Counted from the stretch's first letter, positions 8,264 through 17,351 are shown. The stretch: DNA of 32,819 nt from Thiotrichaceae bacterium (GCA_015490895.1 WFWY01000149.1:1-32819); one strand, 5' to 3'. Notes: generated by a model not told the origin, from the letters alone. Program-made: numbers and translations.

Positions 8264-8722
8264 ATGGGTAACCCCAAAAATGTAACAGACACTAGCAACC
8301 ACCCTTATTTCAAAATCTTTAGTGGTGCTTTTAGCGGAGTACTGAGGTGGGAGCAACTTGATGAGCTATGGCAGCGTGTCAGACAGGATGCCGGTGACTG
8401 GTATATCTATGCCGTAGGCGACGCACCTCCTACATCACCCGCATCCAGCGAGCAACTGCATCAGTTTATTCCAGAAATTGATGCATTACTACATAAAGAG
8501 CATGATGAAGACTACTGCGGCATTGTCTACGCCGATAATCGCGAAGCACCTCGTTTCATCAAGATTTTCGACCCCAATAATATTGGCACCAGCTGTAGTA
8601 GCGGCCACCATCCCCCACCCTTACCAGGCTGGATACTCTCCAAAATGAAGCCGATCGACTTACCCAATGCGTTTCCCCAGACCGGCAGCCGCAAACGCTG
8701 GTGGAGCACAATTTTCAGGTAA
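8264..8722 (+). CDS. Conserved hypothetical protein (152 aa)
   Basis: I recognise this as a gammaproteobacterial conserved hypothetical type but know no function. It starts MGNPKNVTDTSNHPYFKIF and contains GVLRWEQLDELWQRV, WYIYAVGDAPP (about 46-56), a Gln/His-rich helix, a YCGIVYADN strand segment and FIKIFDPNNIGTSCSSG, then a Pro-rich stretch and an Arg/Trp-rich end. There is no signal peptide or membrane helix, so it is likely cytosolic. AAGGAAA sits eight bases before the ATG. A small GGCTG/CAGCC hairpin lies in the 120-base spacer after the VOC gene. It converges with chrA, leaving 57 bases between stops. Confidence 0.8.
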   Translation: MGNPKNVTDTSNHPYFKIFSGAFSGVLRWEQLDELWQRVRQDAGDWYIYAVGDAPPTSPASSEQLHQFIPEIDALLHKEHDEDYCGIVYADNREAPRFIKIFDPNNIGTSCSSGHHPPPLPGWILSKMKPIDLPNAFPQTGSRKRWWSTIFR

Positions 8723-8779
8723 TAGCTGATTCGTAGCTTCCCTGCGACACAGTGACCACCAGACAGAAACAGGCTAAAT

Positions 8780-10123
8780 TCAAATCACAAACGAATAGCC
8801 AAAACCAATAATCGCACAAGCTGCAATTACGGTCACTATTCCCAGCTTAAAACGATACAGGGCAACAAAGGCAGCAATGCCCAATACAGCAGCAAACCAC
8901 TCAAACTGACCGGCAAAGCCTTGCGGCCACAACACATGGTATGCAAAAAACACTGCCAGATTTAATATTACCCCAACCACTGCCGCAGTAATCCCGGTTA
9001 ATGGGGCTGTAAACTTAACATCGTTTCGGGTCGCTTCAATAGCTGGGCCACCAATAAAAATAAACATAAACGAGGGCAGGAAGGTAAAAAAGGTAGCAAC
9101 CGTTGCACCCACTGCCCCTGCCACCGGCAGCATGTCCGGCCCAAATACCTCTTTAGTCCAGCCACCGACAAAACCTACAAAAGCAATAACCATAATGAGT
9201 GGCCCTGGTGTTGTCTCTCCCAGAGCCAGGCCGTCGATCATTTGTGTGCCAGTCAGCCAGCCATAGTGTTCGACTCCCCCCTGATACACATAAGGCAATA
9301 CCGCATAAGCGCCCCCAAAAGTCACCATGGCTGCCTTGGTGAAAAACCATCCCATCTGTGTGAATGCACCATCCCAGCCATAAGTACGAGACAGAAAAAA
9401 CATCACAACCATCCACATCAACAACCCAGTAGCCAGAAACATGAGTACACGACTCCACTTAAACCGGGCATGCGACGGCGCTGGCGTGTCTTCATCAATA
9501 ATAGCAGGGCCATAGACAGCACCAGAATGACCGTGGTGACTTCCTGATTGAAACATTTCTGGAGCGAACCGTGACCCGATATAACCGATAATACCGGCAC
9601 CCAGAACAATATAGGGAAACGGAATATCCAGAGCAAAAATAGCAATGAAGGCTAGTATGGCCATCACCCGCAAAACATAGTTACTTAAAGCCTTTGAGCC
9701 GATACGAAATGCGGCAAATAACACAATCGCTGTTACCGCCGGTTTTATACCATACAAGATTCCCGCGATAGCCGGTACATTACCATACGCAAGATAGATC
9801 CAGGTAAGCCCGCTTAAAATAAATAATGAAGGTAAAACAAAAAGTACACCTGCTGCAATGCCTCCCCACACACCATGCATTAACCAGCCAATATAAGTTG
9901 CCAACTGCTGCGCCTCTGGTCCTGGCAATACCATGGTATAGTTCAGGGCGTGCAAAAAACGGGACTCTGAAATCCAGCGACGCTTTTCAACCAGCTCCTG
10001 GTGCATCATACTAATCTGGCCAGCGGGCCCACCGAAGCTGATAAACCCCAGCTTCAGCCAGTAGAGAAATGCTTCCATAAAAGAAACGGGATCAGGGCGT
10101 GTCGCAATATCCTCTGTCGTCAC
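8780..10123 (-). CDS. chrA: Chromate transporter, two-domain ChrA type
   Basis: ChrA proteins of the CHR family export chromate from the cytoplasm. The 447 residues comprise two homologous CHR domains. The first has FISFGGPAGQISMMHQELVE and MVLPGPEAQQLATYIG; the second has VTFGGAYAVLPYVYQGGV and LALGETTPGPLIMVIAFVG. Around ten or more hydrophobic segments are evident, with a charged loop rich in His/Ser (GSHHGHSG, about 196-203) between the halves. Length and layout fit the long-chain group. It is divergent from a two-component pair across 210 bases. Family membership is firm; some members may carry other oxyanions or lack a resistance phenotype. Confidence 0.93.
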   Translation of the reverse strand: MTTEDIATRPDPVSFMEAFLYWLKLGFISFGGPAGQISMMHQELVEKRRWISESRFLHALNYTMVLPGPEAQQLATYIGWLMHGVWGGIAAGVLFVLPSLFILSGLTWIYLAYGNVPAIAGILYGIKPAVTAIVLFAAFRIGSKALSNYVLRVMAILAFIAIFALDIPFPYIVLGAGIIGYIGSRFAPEMFQSGSHHGHSGAVYGPAIIDEDTPAPSHARFKWSRVLMFLATGLLMWMVVMFFLSRTYGWDGAFTQMGWFFTKAAMVTFGGAYAVLPYVYQGGVEHYGWLTGTQMIDGLALGETTPGPLIMVIAFVGFVGGWTKEVFGPDMLPVAGAVGATVATFFTFLPSFMFIFIGGPAIEATRNDVKFTAPLTGITAAVVGVILNLAVFFAYHVLWPQGFAGQFEWFAAVLGIAAFVALYRFKLGIVTVIAACAIIGFGYSFVI

Positions 10124-10243
10124 CTTCGTTTTCCTTGTGCTGATATTAAAAAAGAGGTGAGTTTAACAGCATGTCTTTCTGATTACTGCATTTCTGTGGA
10201 ATGTTTCTGCATAGTGATTCAAGACCAGTCGAGACCCTCTCCT

Positions 10244-10264
10244 TGATAATTTGTATGTTTATCA
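10244..10264. promoter_or_regulatory. Candidate operator palindrome between chrA and the response regulator
   Basis: TGATAA and TTATCA form a 6-bp inverted repeat separated by nine bases, with one helical turn between arm centres. It lies in the 210-base divergent spacer, 120 bases from the chrA start and 70 from the regulator start. That is a suitable place for binding by the neighbouring OmpR-type regulator, but it could be chance in AT-rich DNA. Confidence 0.25.
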
Positions 10265-10333
10265 ACCATGTCGGACACACCCGGTGCATGCTATATTATT
10301 ACATACCTACAGCAATCACCCGGTTGAGATACC

Positions 10334-11038
10334 ATGAATTCCAGGATAAAAACGATTCTTGTTGTTGATGATGACCCACATATTCGCGAGGTCATTCGCT
10401 TTGCCCTGGAGAAAGCCGGTCTACAGATACAGCTCGCCAGCGATGGCAAGCAGGCTCTGGATGACATTGCCAGAGGAGATATTGACCTCATTGTACTGGA
10501 TATCAATATGCCGGAAATGGATGGACTGGAGTGTTGTCGCGAACTTCGCAAAACCTCTGACATTCCCATCCTGTTTTTATCTTCACGTGATGAGGAAGTC
10601 GACAGGATACTGGGCCTGGAAATGGGTGGAGACGATTATGTAACCAAGCCTTTCAGCCCCAGAGAGCTTGTTGCCCGTATCAAGGCTATTTTAAAACGCA
10701 CACAAGTCTTTGAGCGCAAGAAAGACAAGCAAAAAACTGTCTTGCAAACAGGCCGTCTACGCATGGATATGGAACAACATGCCGTCTGGTGGGATAACGC
10801 CAGTGTTTCCCTCACTGCAACAGAATTTGCCATCCTCGCTCAATTTCTGCGACAACCACAACGTGTTTTTAGCCGAAACGCCATCATGAATGGTGCTTAT
10901 CAATATAATATCCATGTCAGTGACCGCACGATTGACAGCCATATCCGTCATATCCGCGCCAAATTCCTCAATGCAGGTTGCTCGCAGGTAATCGAGACAT
11001 TGCATGGTGTCGGTTACAAACTCAGCCCATGTCAGTAG
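10334..11038 (+). CDS. OmpR/PhoB-family response regulator
   Basis: This is a 234-residue two-component regulator. The receiver domain (about 7-120) has the acidic pocket in VVDDD (Asp12, Asp13), the phosphoacceptor Asp56 in IVLDINMPEMDG, Ser83 in LFLSSRDEE and Lys105 in DDYVTKPFSPREL. The C-terminal winged-helix domain (about 135-232) has LTATEFAILAQFLRQPQRVF and the DNA-reading DRTIDSHIRHIRAKF, ending VIETLHGVGYKL. The kinase gene follows after nine bases, so the two form one operon. The target genes are not shown by sequence; the divergent chrA is the nearest candidate. It resembles the CreB/BaeR area of the family, but I do not assign a name. Confidence 0.93.
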   Translation: MNSRIKTILVVDDDPHIREVIRFALEKAGLQIQLASDGKQALDDIARGDIDLIVLDINMPEMDGLECCRELRKTSDIPILFLSSRDEEVDRILGLEMGGDDYVTKPFSPRELVARIKAILKRTQVFERKKDKQKTVLQTGRLRMDMEQHAVWWDNASVSLTATEFAILAQFLRQPQRVFSRNAIMNGAYQYNIHVSDRTIDSHIRHIRAKFLNAGCSQVIETLHGVGYKLSPCQ

Positions 11039-11047
11039 TTCTGTACC

Positions 11048-12601
11048 ATGCCAATTAACGCTTATCCCAAGTTAAGACGGCTCTTTAGACTCCGCACAAT
11101 TCTGCTTATTGTCATGCTCTCCGTTTTGATATTGCCACTGGGGAGTATTTATTTCCTGAGGTTTTATGAAAACGAACTGGTACGCAAAACAGAACTGGAG
11201 CTAATCAGCCAGTCTGCTGCACTGGCAGCGACCTACCGCCAGATGATTCAGCAAAACCACCCCAACCCTGAGGCAGGCTACCACCCTATTCCAGCACAAC
11301 TGGATTTATCTTCATACCCTGTGCTACCGCCTCGTCCAGCAGGAAAGCTTACCGTTGACAAAGCGCACCCCCTGGCGCTACAAGCAGGCCAGCACATGCA
11401 AACTATTCTGGCCATGACTCAACAAATAACGCTGGCAGGCATGCGACTACTGGATAACCAGGGTATTGTGATAGCAGGACAAAACGAAGTCGGCCTGTCA
11501 CTTGTGCATATCCCCGAGATACAGCGTGCTCTTCAGGGAGAGTATACACCTGTGATCCGCAAGCGCATTTCAAAAGAGCCCGAACCTCCTGTTGCATCAT
11601 TAAGTCGTGGCACCAAAATCCGTATTTTTACGGCTTTTCCAATTCTGGATCAAGGCAAGGTTTATGGAGTAGTTTATCTGTCTCGCACCCCGCAAAACAT
11701 ACTCAAACACCTGTATGCCCGAAAAGAAAAAGTGCTACTTCTCACCCTGCTGGTACTGGGGCTCACGGGGCTGTTAGTGCTCTTTATCTCTTCCCGGCTA
11801 TCTCGCCCGATAAGGGAGTTAATCGAACAAACCAAGAGACTCACCAAAGGTGATATAAAAACAGTGGAACTGTTGCATCAGCCAGGCACTTACGAGCTGG
11901 CAGAGCTTTCCAAAAGCTTTACCGAGATGTCTAAAACACTCTATGAGCGTTCTACCTATATCAACAAATTTGCCTCGCACGTTTCTCATGAGTTCAAAAC
12001 GCCCCTTACTTCCATGCAAGGCACCATGGAGCTATTACAGGAACATATTGACGATATGCCCGTTGAGCAACGCCAACGATTTTTTGACAACCTGCAAAAA
12101 GATACCCAACGCCTGCAACGACTGGTCAACCGCCTACTGGAACAGGCACGCGCAGATTCCACCCAGGCGTCCTCTGCCACTTCTCTGCTTGTAGATATCC
12201 TGCAAGAACTTCACTCCCACTATGCCAGCCAGGGACTGGAGATTCTCTATAACCCGGATGCCGTGAACGTCACCTTCAACATTGCACCAGAGCAACTAAG
12301 AATGATACTCAACAACCTGTTTGACAATAGCCTGCATCACGCAGCCACGCAAATCACCGTTACCCTGAAAAATGAACCCGAGCAATGCATTCTCACCCTT
12401 GTTGATAATGGTACAGGTATCTCACCCGCTAACCGCAAACGTATCTTTACACCCTTTTTCACAACACGGCGCGAGCAAGGAGGAACAGGCCTGGGACTGG
12501 GAATTGTTGAGTCTCTGCTAAAGGCGTGGAACGGGAAAATTACCTTGTGTGAATCAGATCAGGGAGCCTGTTTTAAAATCACCCTGTTATCAGCTTCCTA
12601 A
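11048..12601 (+). CDS. Membrane sensor histidine kinase, partner of the upstream regulator
   Basis: The 517 residues carry a first membrane helix (about 17-37), a periplasmic sensor region of roughly 190 residues (about 38-226), a second helix (about 227-248) and a HAMP segment beginning SRLSRPIRELIEQTKRL. A dimerisation/phosphoacceptor domain follows with His314 in FASHVSHEFKTPLTSM. The ATPase domain has the N box LNNLFDNSLHH (about 421-431), the G1 box DNGTGI (453-458), TPFFTT and the G2 box GGTGLGLGIV. All residues needed for activity are present. The periplasmic part contains two conserved-looking stretches (AGMRLLDNQGIVIAGQ; VYGVVYLSRTP) reminiscent of a PAS-like/CACHE fold, so it may bind a small ligand; that is inference. 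It converges with folA. Confidence 0.92.
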   Translation: MPINAYPKLRRLFRLRTILLIVMLSVLILPLGSIYFLRFYENELVRKTELELISQSAALAATYRQMIQQNHPNPEAGYHPIPAQLDLSSYPVLPPRPAGKLTVDKAHPLALQAGQHMQTILAMTQQITLAGMRLLDNQGIVIAGQNEVGLSLVHIPEIQRALQGEYTPVIRKRISKEPEPPVASLSRGTKIRIFTAFPILDQGKVYGVVYLSRTPQNILKHLYARKEKVLLLTLLVLGLTGLLVLFISSRLSRPIRELIEQTKRLTKGDIKTVELLHQPGTYELAELSKSFTEMSKTLYERSTYINKFASHVSHEFKTPLTSMQGTMELLQEHIDDMPVEQRQRFFDNLQKDTQRLQRLVNRLLEQARADSTQASSATSLLVDILQELHSHYASQGLEILYNPDAVNVTFNIAPEQLRMILNNLFDNSLHHAATQITVTLKNEPEQCILTLVDNGTGISPANRKRIFTPFFTTRREQGGTGLGLGIVESLLKAWNGKITLCESDQGACFKITLLSAS

Positions 12602-12641
12602 TATCGCAACGAGCCCGTGCAAATGGAGATGTTAACTATAA

Positions 12642-13130
12642 CTAGCCAAGCCGCTCTAACTGCTGAAATGAATAAGCATAGGCATGGCGCTCATCCGCAG
12701 CACGGTCTTCACGATAAACCTCTTTCCAGTCAGCTACCGAATAGTAATCAGGAAAAAAAGCATCGCCTTTTACTTCTGCATCGACCAGTGTTAGATAAAG
12801 TCTTTGTGCATATGGCAGAAATAACTCATAAACCATCTCGCCACCAATCACCATTATTTCCTCTGCATCTTCCGCCAGAGCTATAGCCGCTTGCGGCGAA
12901 GAAACCACTTCGCAATCATGCAGCTGGAAATCCGGATTTCTTGAAAGTATGATATTTTGACGACCTGGTAAGGGCTTACCAATAGATTCATGCGTCTTCC
13001 GCCCCATAACAATGGGCTTCCCCATTGTATTTTTTTTAAACCAGACCATGTCCTCAGGAAGATGCCAGGGCAACTGGTTCTGGTGACCGATGACCCGGTT
13101 ATTTGACATACCTGCGATCATGGATAGCAT
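12642..13130 (-). CDS. folA: Dihydrofolate reductase
   Basis: It reduces dihydrofolate to tetrahydrofolate with NADPH, the target of trimethoprim. The 162 residues match E. coli FolA (159) in register. Asp27 is the catalytic acid in LPWHLPEDMVWF, IGHQNQLPW forms the Met20-type loop, and IVMGRKTHESIGKPLPGR and EIMVIGGEMVYELFLPYA are the NADPH-binding segments; FFPDY follows. The gene starts seven bases after the sspB stop, so it is probably the last gene of sspA-sspB-folA. No trimethoprim-resistance signature can be judged by eye. Confidence 0.97.
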   Translation of the reverse strand: MLSMIAGMSNNRVIGHQNQLPWHLPEDMVWFKKNTMGKPIVMGRKTHESIGKPLPGRQNIILSRNPDFQLHDCEVVSSPQAAIALAEDAEEIMVIGGEMVYELFLPYAQRLYLTLVDAEVKGDAFFPDYYSVADWKEVYREDRAADERHAYAYSFQQLERLG

Positions 13131-13137
13131 ACCAATC

Positions 13138-13533
13138 TCACTTCACTACACGCAATTTGGGACGCTGGTCATTCTCAGGTTTTGGCGGTTCAGGATCCCC
13201 ATCAGGGAAATCAAAGCCTTCTTCATCCTTAAACATGGTTCCCTGGCCATTTTCTTTGGCATAGATGCCCAGCACAGCTTTCATAGGAATATAGATATGA
13301 AACGGTGTACCTCCAAAGCGGGCACTAAAAACCACTTCATCATTTTCCAGCACAAGGTTCTGTATTGCAGAAGGGTTCAGGTTCAAAATAATCCGGCCAT
13401 CCTGAACATATTGCATCGGTACACTCACACCTTCTTCTTCTGCATTTACCAGCAAATGCGGTGTCATGTTATTATCAAGCAACCATTCATAGATCGCTCT
13501 TAGTAAATAAGGTCTGCTAGGCGTCATGTTCAC
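13138..13533 (-). CDS. sspB: SspB, ClpXP specificity-enhancing adaptor
   Basis: SspB tethers ssrA-tagged, ribosome-rescued polypeptides to the ClpXP protease. The 131-residue protein has the conserved substrate-binding domain (about 5-110), starting RPYLLRAIYEWLLDNNMTPH and including VSVPMQYVQDGRIILNLNPS, FSARFGGTPFHIYIPMKAVL and IYAKENGQGTMF. An acidic, Pro-rich linker follows, and the extreme C-terminus RPKLRVVK is the short motif that docks on the ClpX N-domain. It is directly downstream of sspA (18-base gap), the classical arrangement. Confidence 0.97.
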   Translation of the reverse strand: MNMTPSRPYLLRAIYEWLLDNNMTPHLLVNAEEEGVSVPMQYVQDGRIILNLNPSAIQNLVLENDEVVFSARFGGTPFHIYIPMKAVLGIYAKENGQGTMFKDEEGFDFPDGDPEPPKPENDQRPKLRVVK

Positions 13534-13551
13534 CTTCTATCGATAGATCAA

Positions 13552-14181
13552 CTAGGGTCGAATTGCTTTTTCTGCTGCTGTAAGACTCAGCTGGAAGGTA
13601 TCGCGGGAAAAAATCCGATCCATATACTCCAGAATAGGCTTGGCTTCTTTGCCCGGCAAGTCAATACCATACTTGGGCAGACGCCAAAGGATAGGCGCGA
13701 TGGTACAATCAACCAGGGTAAAATCATCATTCAGGAAGAATGGCTTAACAGTGAATACTTCAGCTGCAGACAGTACCCCGTTACGCAAGATGGTTCTGGC
13801 AGTATCTGCACGCTTGGCATCACCAGACTCCAGATCTTCAATGAGAGTGAACCAGTCTTTCTCAATACGAAACAGTGCCAAACGGGAGTGTGCGCGGGAT
13901 ACAGGATCAATCGGCAACAAGGGAGGATGTGGAAAGCGCTCATCCAGATACTCCATAATGATGTTAGCATCATAAAGCACCAGCTTACGATCCAGCAAGC
14001 ACGGCAGTGAACTGTAGGGGTTTAATTCTTCCAGATCTTCAGGAATATTATCTGGATCCGTTTCAATAATATCGACAACAATATCTTTCTCTGCCAACAC
14101 GATTCTGACGCGATGATTGTCAGGGTCATCCGGTACAGAGAACAGGGTCATTACAGAACGACGATTAGCGATAGCAGCCAT
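13552..14181 (-). CDS. sspA: SspA, stringent starvation protein A
   Basis: SspA is a GST-fold protein that binds RNA polymerase and promotes stationary-phase and acid-stress transcription in relatives. The 209 residues comprise a thioredoxin-like N-terminal half (SVMTLFSVPDDPDNHRVRIV, NPYSSLPCLLDRKLVLYDAN) and an all-helical C-terminal half. The family-diagnostic surface motif is present in YLDERFPHPPLLPIDPVSRA. As is typical of SspA there is no obvious catalytic Ser/Cys for glutathione chemistry. It follows petC beyond a hairpin terminator and precedes sspB. Confidence 0.97.
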   Translation of the reverse strand: MAAIANRRSVMTLFSVPDDPDNHRVRIVLAEKDIVVDIIETDPDNIPEDLEELNPYSSLPCLLDRKLVLYDANIIMEYLDERFPHPPLLPIDPVSRAHSRLALFRIEKDWFTLIEDLESGDAKRADTARTILRNGVLSAAEVFTVKPFFLNDDFTLVDCTIAPILWRLPKYGIDLPGKEAKPILEYMDRIFSRDTFQLSLTAAEKAIRP

Positions 14182-14307
14182 TTAATACTCCAAATCATAC
14201 AAACCCAGGGTGGCTTCCCGTTTGTCAATACGAGACGCCCTTGATCAGTAGAAAACCAGCGAATTTTTCGCTTACAACAAGCGACAGCGTTATACAGGAT
14301 TATAAAC

Positions 14308-14340
14308 AAAAAAGCTACTCCGAAGGGTACGGAGTAGCTT
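14308..14340 (-). terminator. Rho-independent terminator after petABC
   Basis: AAGCTACTCCG (14312-14322) pairs perfectly with CGGAGTAGCTT (14330-14340) around a seven-base loop. On the minus strand the stem is followed by a T run (complement of 14308-14313). It lies 35 bases beyond the petC stop and isolates the bc1 operon from sspAB. Confidence 0.9.
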
Positions 14341-14374
14341 GTAAGCCGGGAATGTCGGAAACCCGTAAAGATTT

Positions 14375-15154
14375 CTAGTGAATATCTTTCCAGAATTCTT
14401 TTTTCAACAGATAGGCAATTCCGATAAACACCACCAGCAAGATCATCGCAAAGACACCATACTTCTTGCGTACCAGTTGTGCGGGCTCACCCACATAGGT
14501 CAAAAAGTTGGTGATATCACGCACTACTACGTCATATTCTTCCGGCGACATTTTACCCGCAGAAACCAGTTTCAAACCGTGTTCATCATGTGCTTGCCAG
14601 CCTTGCAACTCCCAAAGCACATGTGGCATACCTACATTTGGGAAAACCGTATTATTCACACCGGTTGGACGCTCAGAATCCAGATAAAACCCTTTCAGGT
14701 AGTTATAAATCCAGTCAGAACCTCTTAAGCGTGATACGACAGACAAATCAGGAGGCGGCGCACCGAACCATCTGGCGGCATCCTTTTCAGGGATGGAGCT
14801 TAGCATTAATGAACCGAGACTACTTGGCTTACCGTCTTCATCTGTTGTGAAAATCAAGTTTTCTGTCACCAGTTTGGCATTGGCATCAGCAATCATATCT
14901 GCCTCTTTGCCGCTTTTTCCTGTTTTAGCCGGAACGACGGGAAGCCCCATATCCGTGGCAAGACGATTGTAGCGCGAAGCTTTGACACCATGACAGCCCA
15001 TGCAATAGTTCACGAAGTATTTAGCGCCATTTTGCAGGCTCTTGTGGTCATGCACATCAATATTGGCAGGCTCAAGGTGAGCCCCGCCTCCACTGGCCAT
15101 CAGAGACATGGGGAGCAGCAGTGTCGCTGCAAATGCAATTACTTGTTTTCTCAT
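14375..15154 (-). CDS. petC: Cytochrome c1 subunit of the bc1 complex
   Basis: It accepts electrons from the Rieske protein and passes them to soluble cytochrome c or an oxidase. The 259 residues have an N-terminal signal sequence (about 1-20, MRKQVIAFAATLLLPMSLMA), the heme c site C51-M-G-C54-H55, the candidate sixth-ligand methionine in FPNVGMPHVLWELQG, and a C-terminal anchor helix (about 233-250) followed by KKEFWKDIH. Its start overlaps the petB stop by four bases, implying coupled translation. Confidence 0.97.
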   Translation of the reverse strand: MRKQVIAFAATLLLPMSLMASGGGAHLEPANIDVHDHKSLQNGAKYFVNYCMGCHGVKASRYNRLATDMGLPVVPAKTGKSGKEADMIADANAKLVTENLIFTTDEDGKPSSLGSLMLSSIPEKDAARWFGAPPPDLSVVSRLRGSDWIYNYLKGFYLDSERPTGVNNTVFPNVGMPHVLWELQGWQAHDEHGLKLVSAGKMSPEEYDVVVRDITNFLTYVGEPAQLVRKKYGVFAMILLVVFIGIAYLLKKEFWKDIH

Positions 15155-16545
15155 GATGTCACCCTTTCCGGAACTATTTTTTCAGCATTAAATGATTTGA
15201 GCACCTTGGGCAATAGCAAGGTTAACGCCAGATAACCTATAGGGAAAACCCACTGCCATGCAATTTGTACGGCATCATCTGTCGCTTCCGGGTTATATCT
15301 GACCCAATCAATACCAAACACGACAGCCGCCAGGATAATAAACCACATAAAGTAGTTCGCCTTGCCAGGCTTGCTGTGAATCCAGAGCACCACGAAGAAC
15401 AGGAAATAGATCTCCGTCATGCGTGTGCCCAGTTCTTTCAATACAGGGATTACCGGCTTCACGCCCAGATAACCCAAAACCAGAAAACAGACTGCAAACA
15501 GCAGGATATTAATGGTATGTGCCTTGTTCCGGTAACGCCATGATTTGATCGGATTACGATCAATCCAGGGTAGCAGGAATAACAGTACAATCGCACCAAA
15601 CATGGCGAGAGTGCCGGCAAAGGGAGTGATCGTTACCGCACGCAGTACCGTATAAAATGGGGTGAAATACCAAACCGGTGCGATATGCTCAGGCGTTTTC
15701 AGTGCATTGGCAGGCTCAAAATTGGCATGCTCCAGGAAGTAACCGCCCATTTCTGGCGCAAAAAAGATAATCGCAAAGAACGCTAACAGGAAGACACCAA
15801 CACCGACAATATCTTTTACGGTATAGTAAGGATGAAAAGGAATACCATCCAGGGGAATACCATTTTCATCCTTCAACTTTTTGATCTCAACACCATCAGG
15901 GTTGTTTGAACCTACTACATGCAAAGCGACAATGTGGACAAATACCAGGCCAACCAGTACCAGGGGTAATGCAGCCACATGCAAAGCAAAGAGCCGATTC
16001 AAGGTCGCATCGGCAATCACATAGTCACCCCGTATCCAGGTAGACAGATCAGCACCAATAACAGGAACGGTGTTAAACAGATTGATAATAACCTGGGCAC
16101 CCCAGTAAGACATATTCCCCCAGGGCAACAGGTAACCCATAAAGGCCTCTGCCATGAGAGCCAGGTAAATTGCCATACCAATCAGCCAGACCAGTTCACG
16201 AGGCCCTTTATAAGAGCCATAGATCAGCCCTCTAAACATGTGCAGATAAATGACAATAAAGAAGGCCGAGGCACCGGTAGAATGCATGTAGCGAATAAAC
16301 CAGCCGCCGGGTACATCACGCATGATGTACTCAACCGACAAGTAAGCCATCGTTTCATCTGGCTTGTAATGCATGGTCAGGAAAATGCCACTGACAATCT
16401 GTATAACCAGCACCAGCAAGGCCAGCGAACCAAAGAAATACCAAAAATTGAAATTTTTGGGTGCGTAATATTCTGCCAGATGCTCATTCCATACCTTTGT
16501 TAATGGAAAACGTGCATCAATCCAGTTCAATAAACCTTGCATCAT
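15151..16545 (-). CDS. petB: Cytochrome b subunit of the bc1 complex
   Basis: This is the quinol-oxidising membrane subunit. The 464 residues contain the heme ligand pairs His88/His102 (YMHSTGASAFFIVIYLHMFRG) and His189/His204 (ALHVAALPLVLVGLVFVHIV), and GSNNPDGVEIKK after helix D. The second pair is spaced by 15 residues, one more than in mitochondrial cytochrome b, because of an extra residue before the proline. The Qo-site tetrapeptide is PVWY (290-293) rather than PEWY, a variant I know from beta- and gammaproteobacteria. Long hydrophobic helices continue to the C-terminus, with the last near residues 430-450. Four-base overlaps with both petA and petC support a tight operon. Confidence 0.97.
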   Translation of the reverse strand: MMQGLLNWIDARFPLTKVWNEHLAEYYAPKNFNFWYFFGSLALLVLVIQIVSGIFLTMHYKPDETMAYLSVEYIMRDVPGGWFIRYMHSTGASAFFIVIYLHMFRGLIYGSYKGPRELVWLIGMAIYLALMAEAFMGYLLPWGNMSYWGAQVIINLFNTVPVIGADLSTWIRGDYVIADATLNRLFALHVAALPLVLVGLVFVHIVALHVVGSNNPDGVEIKKLKDENGIPLDGIPFHPYYTVKDIVGVGVFLLAFFAIIFFAPEMGGYFLEHANFEPANALKTPEHIAPVWYFTPFYTVLRAVTITPFAGTLAMFGAIVLLFLLPWIDRNPIKSWRYRNKAHTINILLFAVCFLVLGYLGVKPVIPVLKELGTRMTEIYFLFFVVLWIHSKPGKANYFMWFIILAAVVFGIDWVRYNPEATDDAVQIAWQWVFPIGYLALTLLLPKVLKSFNAEKIVPERVTS

Positions 16546-17150
16546 ACTGCCTCCCCGTTCTCATCCAGACCAACAATAATCGTATTCTCATCCTTGAAAG
16601 AATATACCGGAACAACCAGGTTCGTTGGTGCAGGTACATTTTTGAAAACCCGCCCGGCCAGGTCAAACCGTGAGCCATGACAGGGACAGTACCAACCACC
16701 TTTCCAGTCGCTACCCAGGTCTGGGGGAGCAAGTTCGGGACGAAACGTGGGAGAACATCCCAAATGCGTACAAATTCCGATTAAAACCAGGTATTTTTCC
16801 TTGCCTTCTCGAGTACGGAGAGGGTTCTGGGCATAGGCTGGCTGCTGTGTAGCAACCTCCGAAGCCGGATCACGTAACAGGTTATCATTCCCCGGCAGGT
16901 CTTCCAGCATCTTCTTGGTACGATTAACTATCCATATTGGTTTTTTACGCCAAATGACACGGACTAGTTGCCCCTCCTGAATCTTATTTAAATTCACCTC
17001 AACCGGCGCACCAGCAGCTTTGGCTCGCTCACTTGGATTCCAAGAATTCAAAAAGGGAGCGGCCATGGCGACTGTACCTACCGCACCTACCACAGAGGTG
17101 GCAGCGATCAGGAAACGCCTACGCCCCTTATCTACTTCAGAGTTCTCCAT
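16542..17150 (-). CDS. petA: Rieske iron-sulfur subunit of the bc1 complex
   Basis: It shuttles electrons from the Qo site to cytochrome c1. The 202 residues start with a Tat-type signal anchor (GRRRFLIAATSVVGAVGTVA). The 2Fe-2S ligands are Cys127 and His129 in CTHLGCSP and Cys155 and His158 in WYCPCHGSRFD, with Cys132 and Cys157 placed for the stabilising disulfide. It is the first gene of petABC; the 201 bases upstream, up to the Nif3-family gene, should hold the promoter, but I could not assign one with confidence. Confidence 0.97.
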   Translation of the reverse strand: MENSEVDKGRRRFLIAATSVVGAVGTVAMAAPFLNSWNPSERAKAAGAPVEVNLNKIQEGQLVRVIWRKKPIWIVNRTKKMLEDLPGNDNLLRDPASEVATQQPAYAQNPLRTREGKEKYLVLIGICTHLGCSPTFRPELAPPDLGSDWKGGWYCPCHGSRFDLAGRVFKNVPAPTNLVVPVYSFKDENTIIVGLDENGEAV

Positions 17151-17351
17151 AGAAAATTACTCCCGAAAAATTTTACGCTTTAAAAATACGTGTTTCACAC
17201 ATAACCCGTTGAGAAACAGACAGCTGGGTGCTTCTGTGTGGTGGACAGATTTAGCCCACTTATAAAGCGCCATAGAATGTCTTAACAATGGCTTAAGGTC
17301 AAGCTAAAAATAGCCTTCTATGATGACAGCCTCATTATCCATAGGCAATAC

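Noticed and set aside
15979-16503. 174-codon frame opposite petB
   Set aside because: Shadow of the cytochrome b coding sequence; petB is unambiguous on the other strand.
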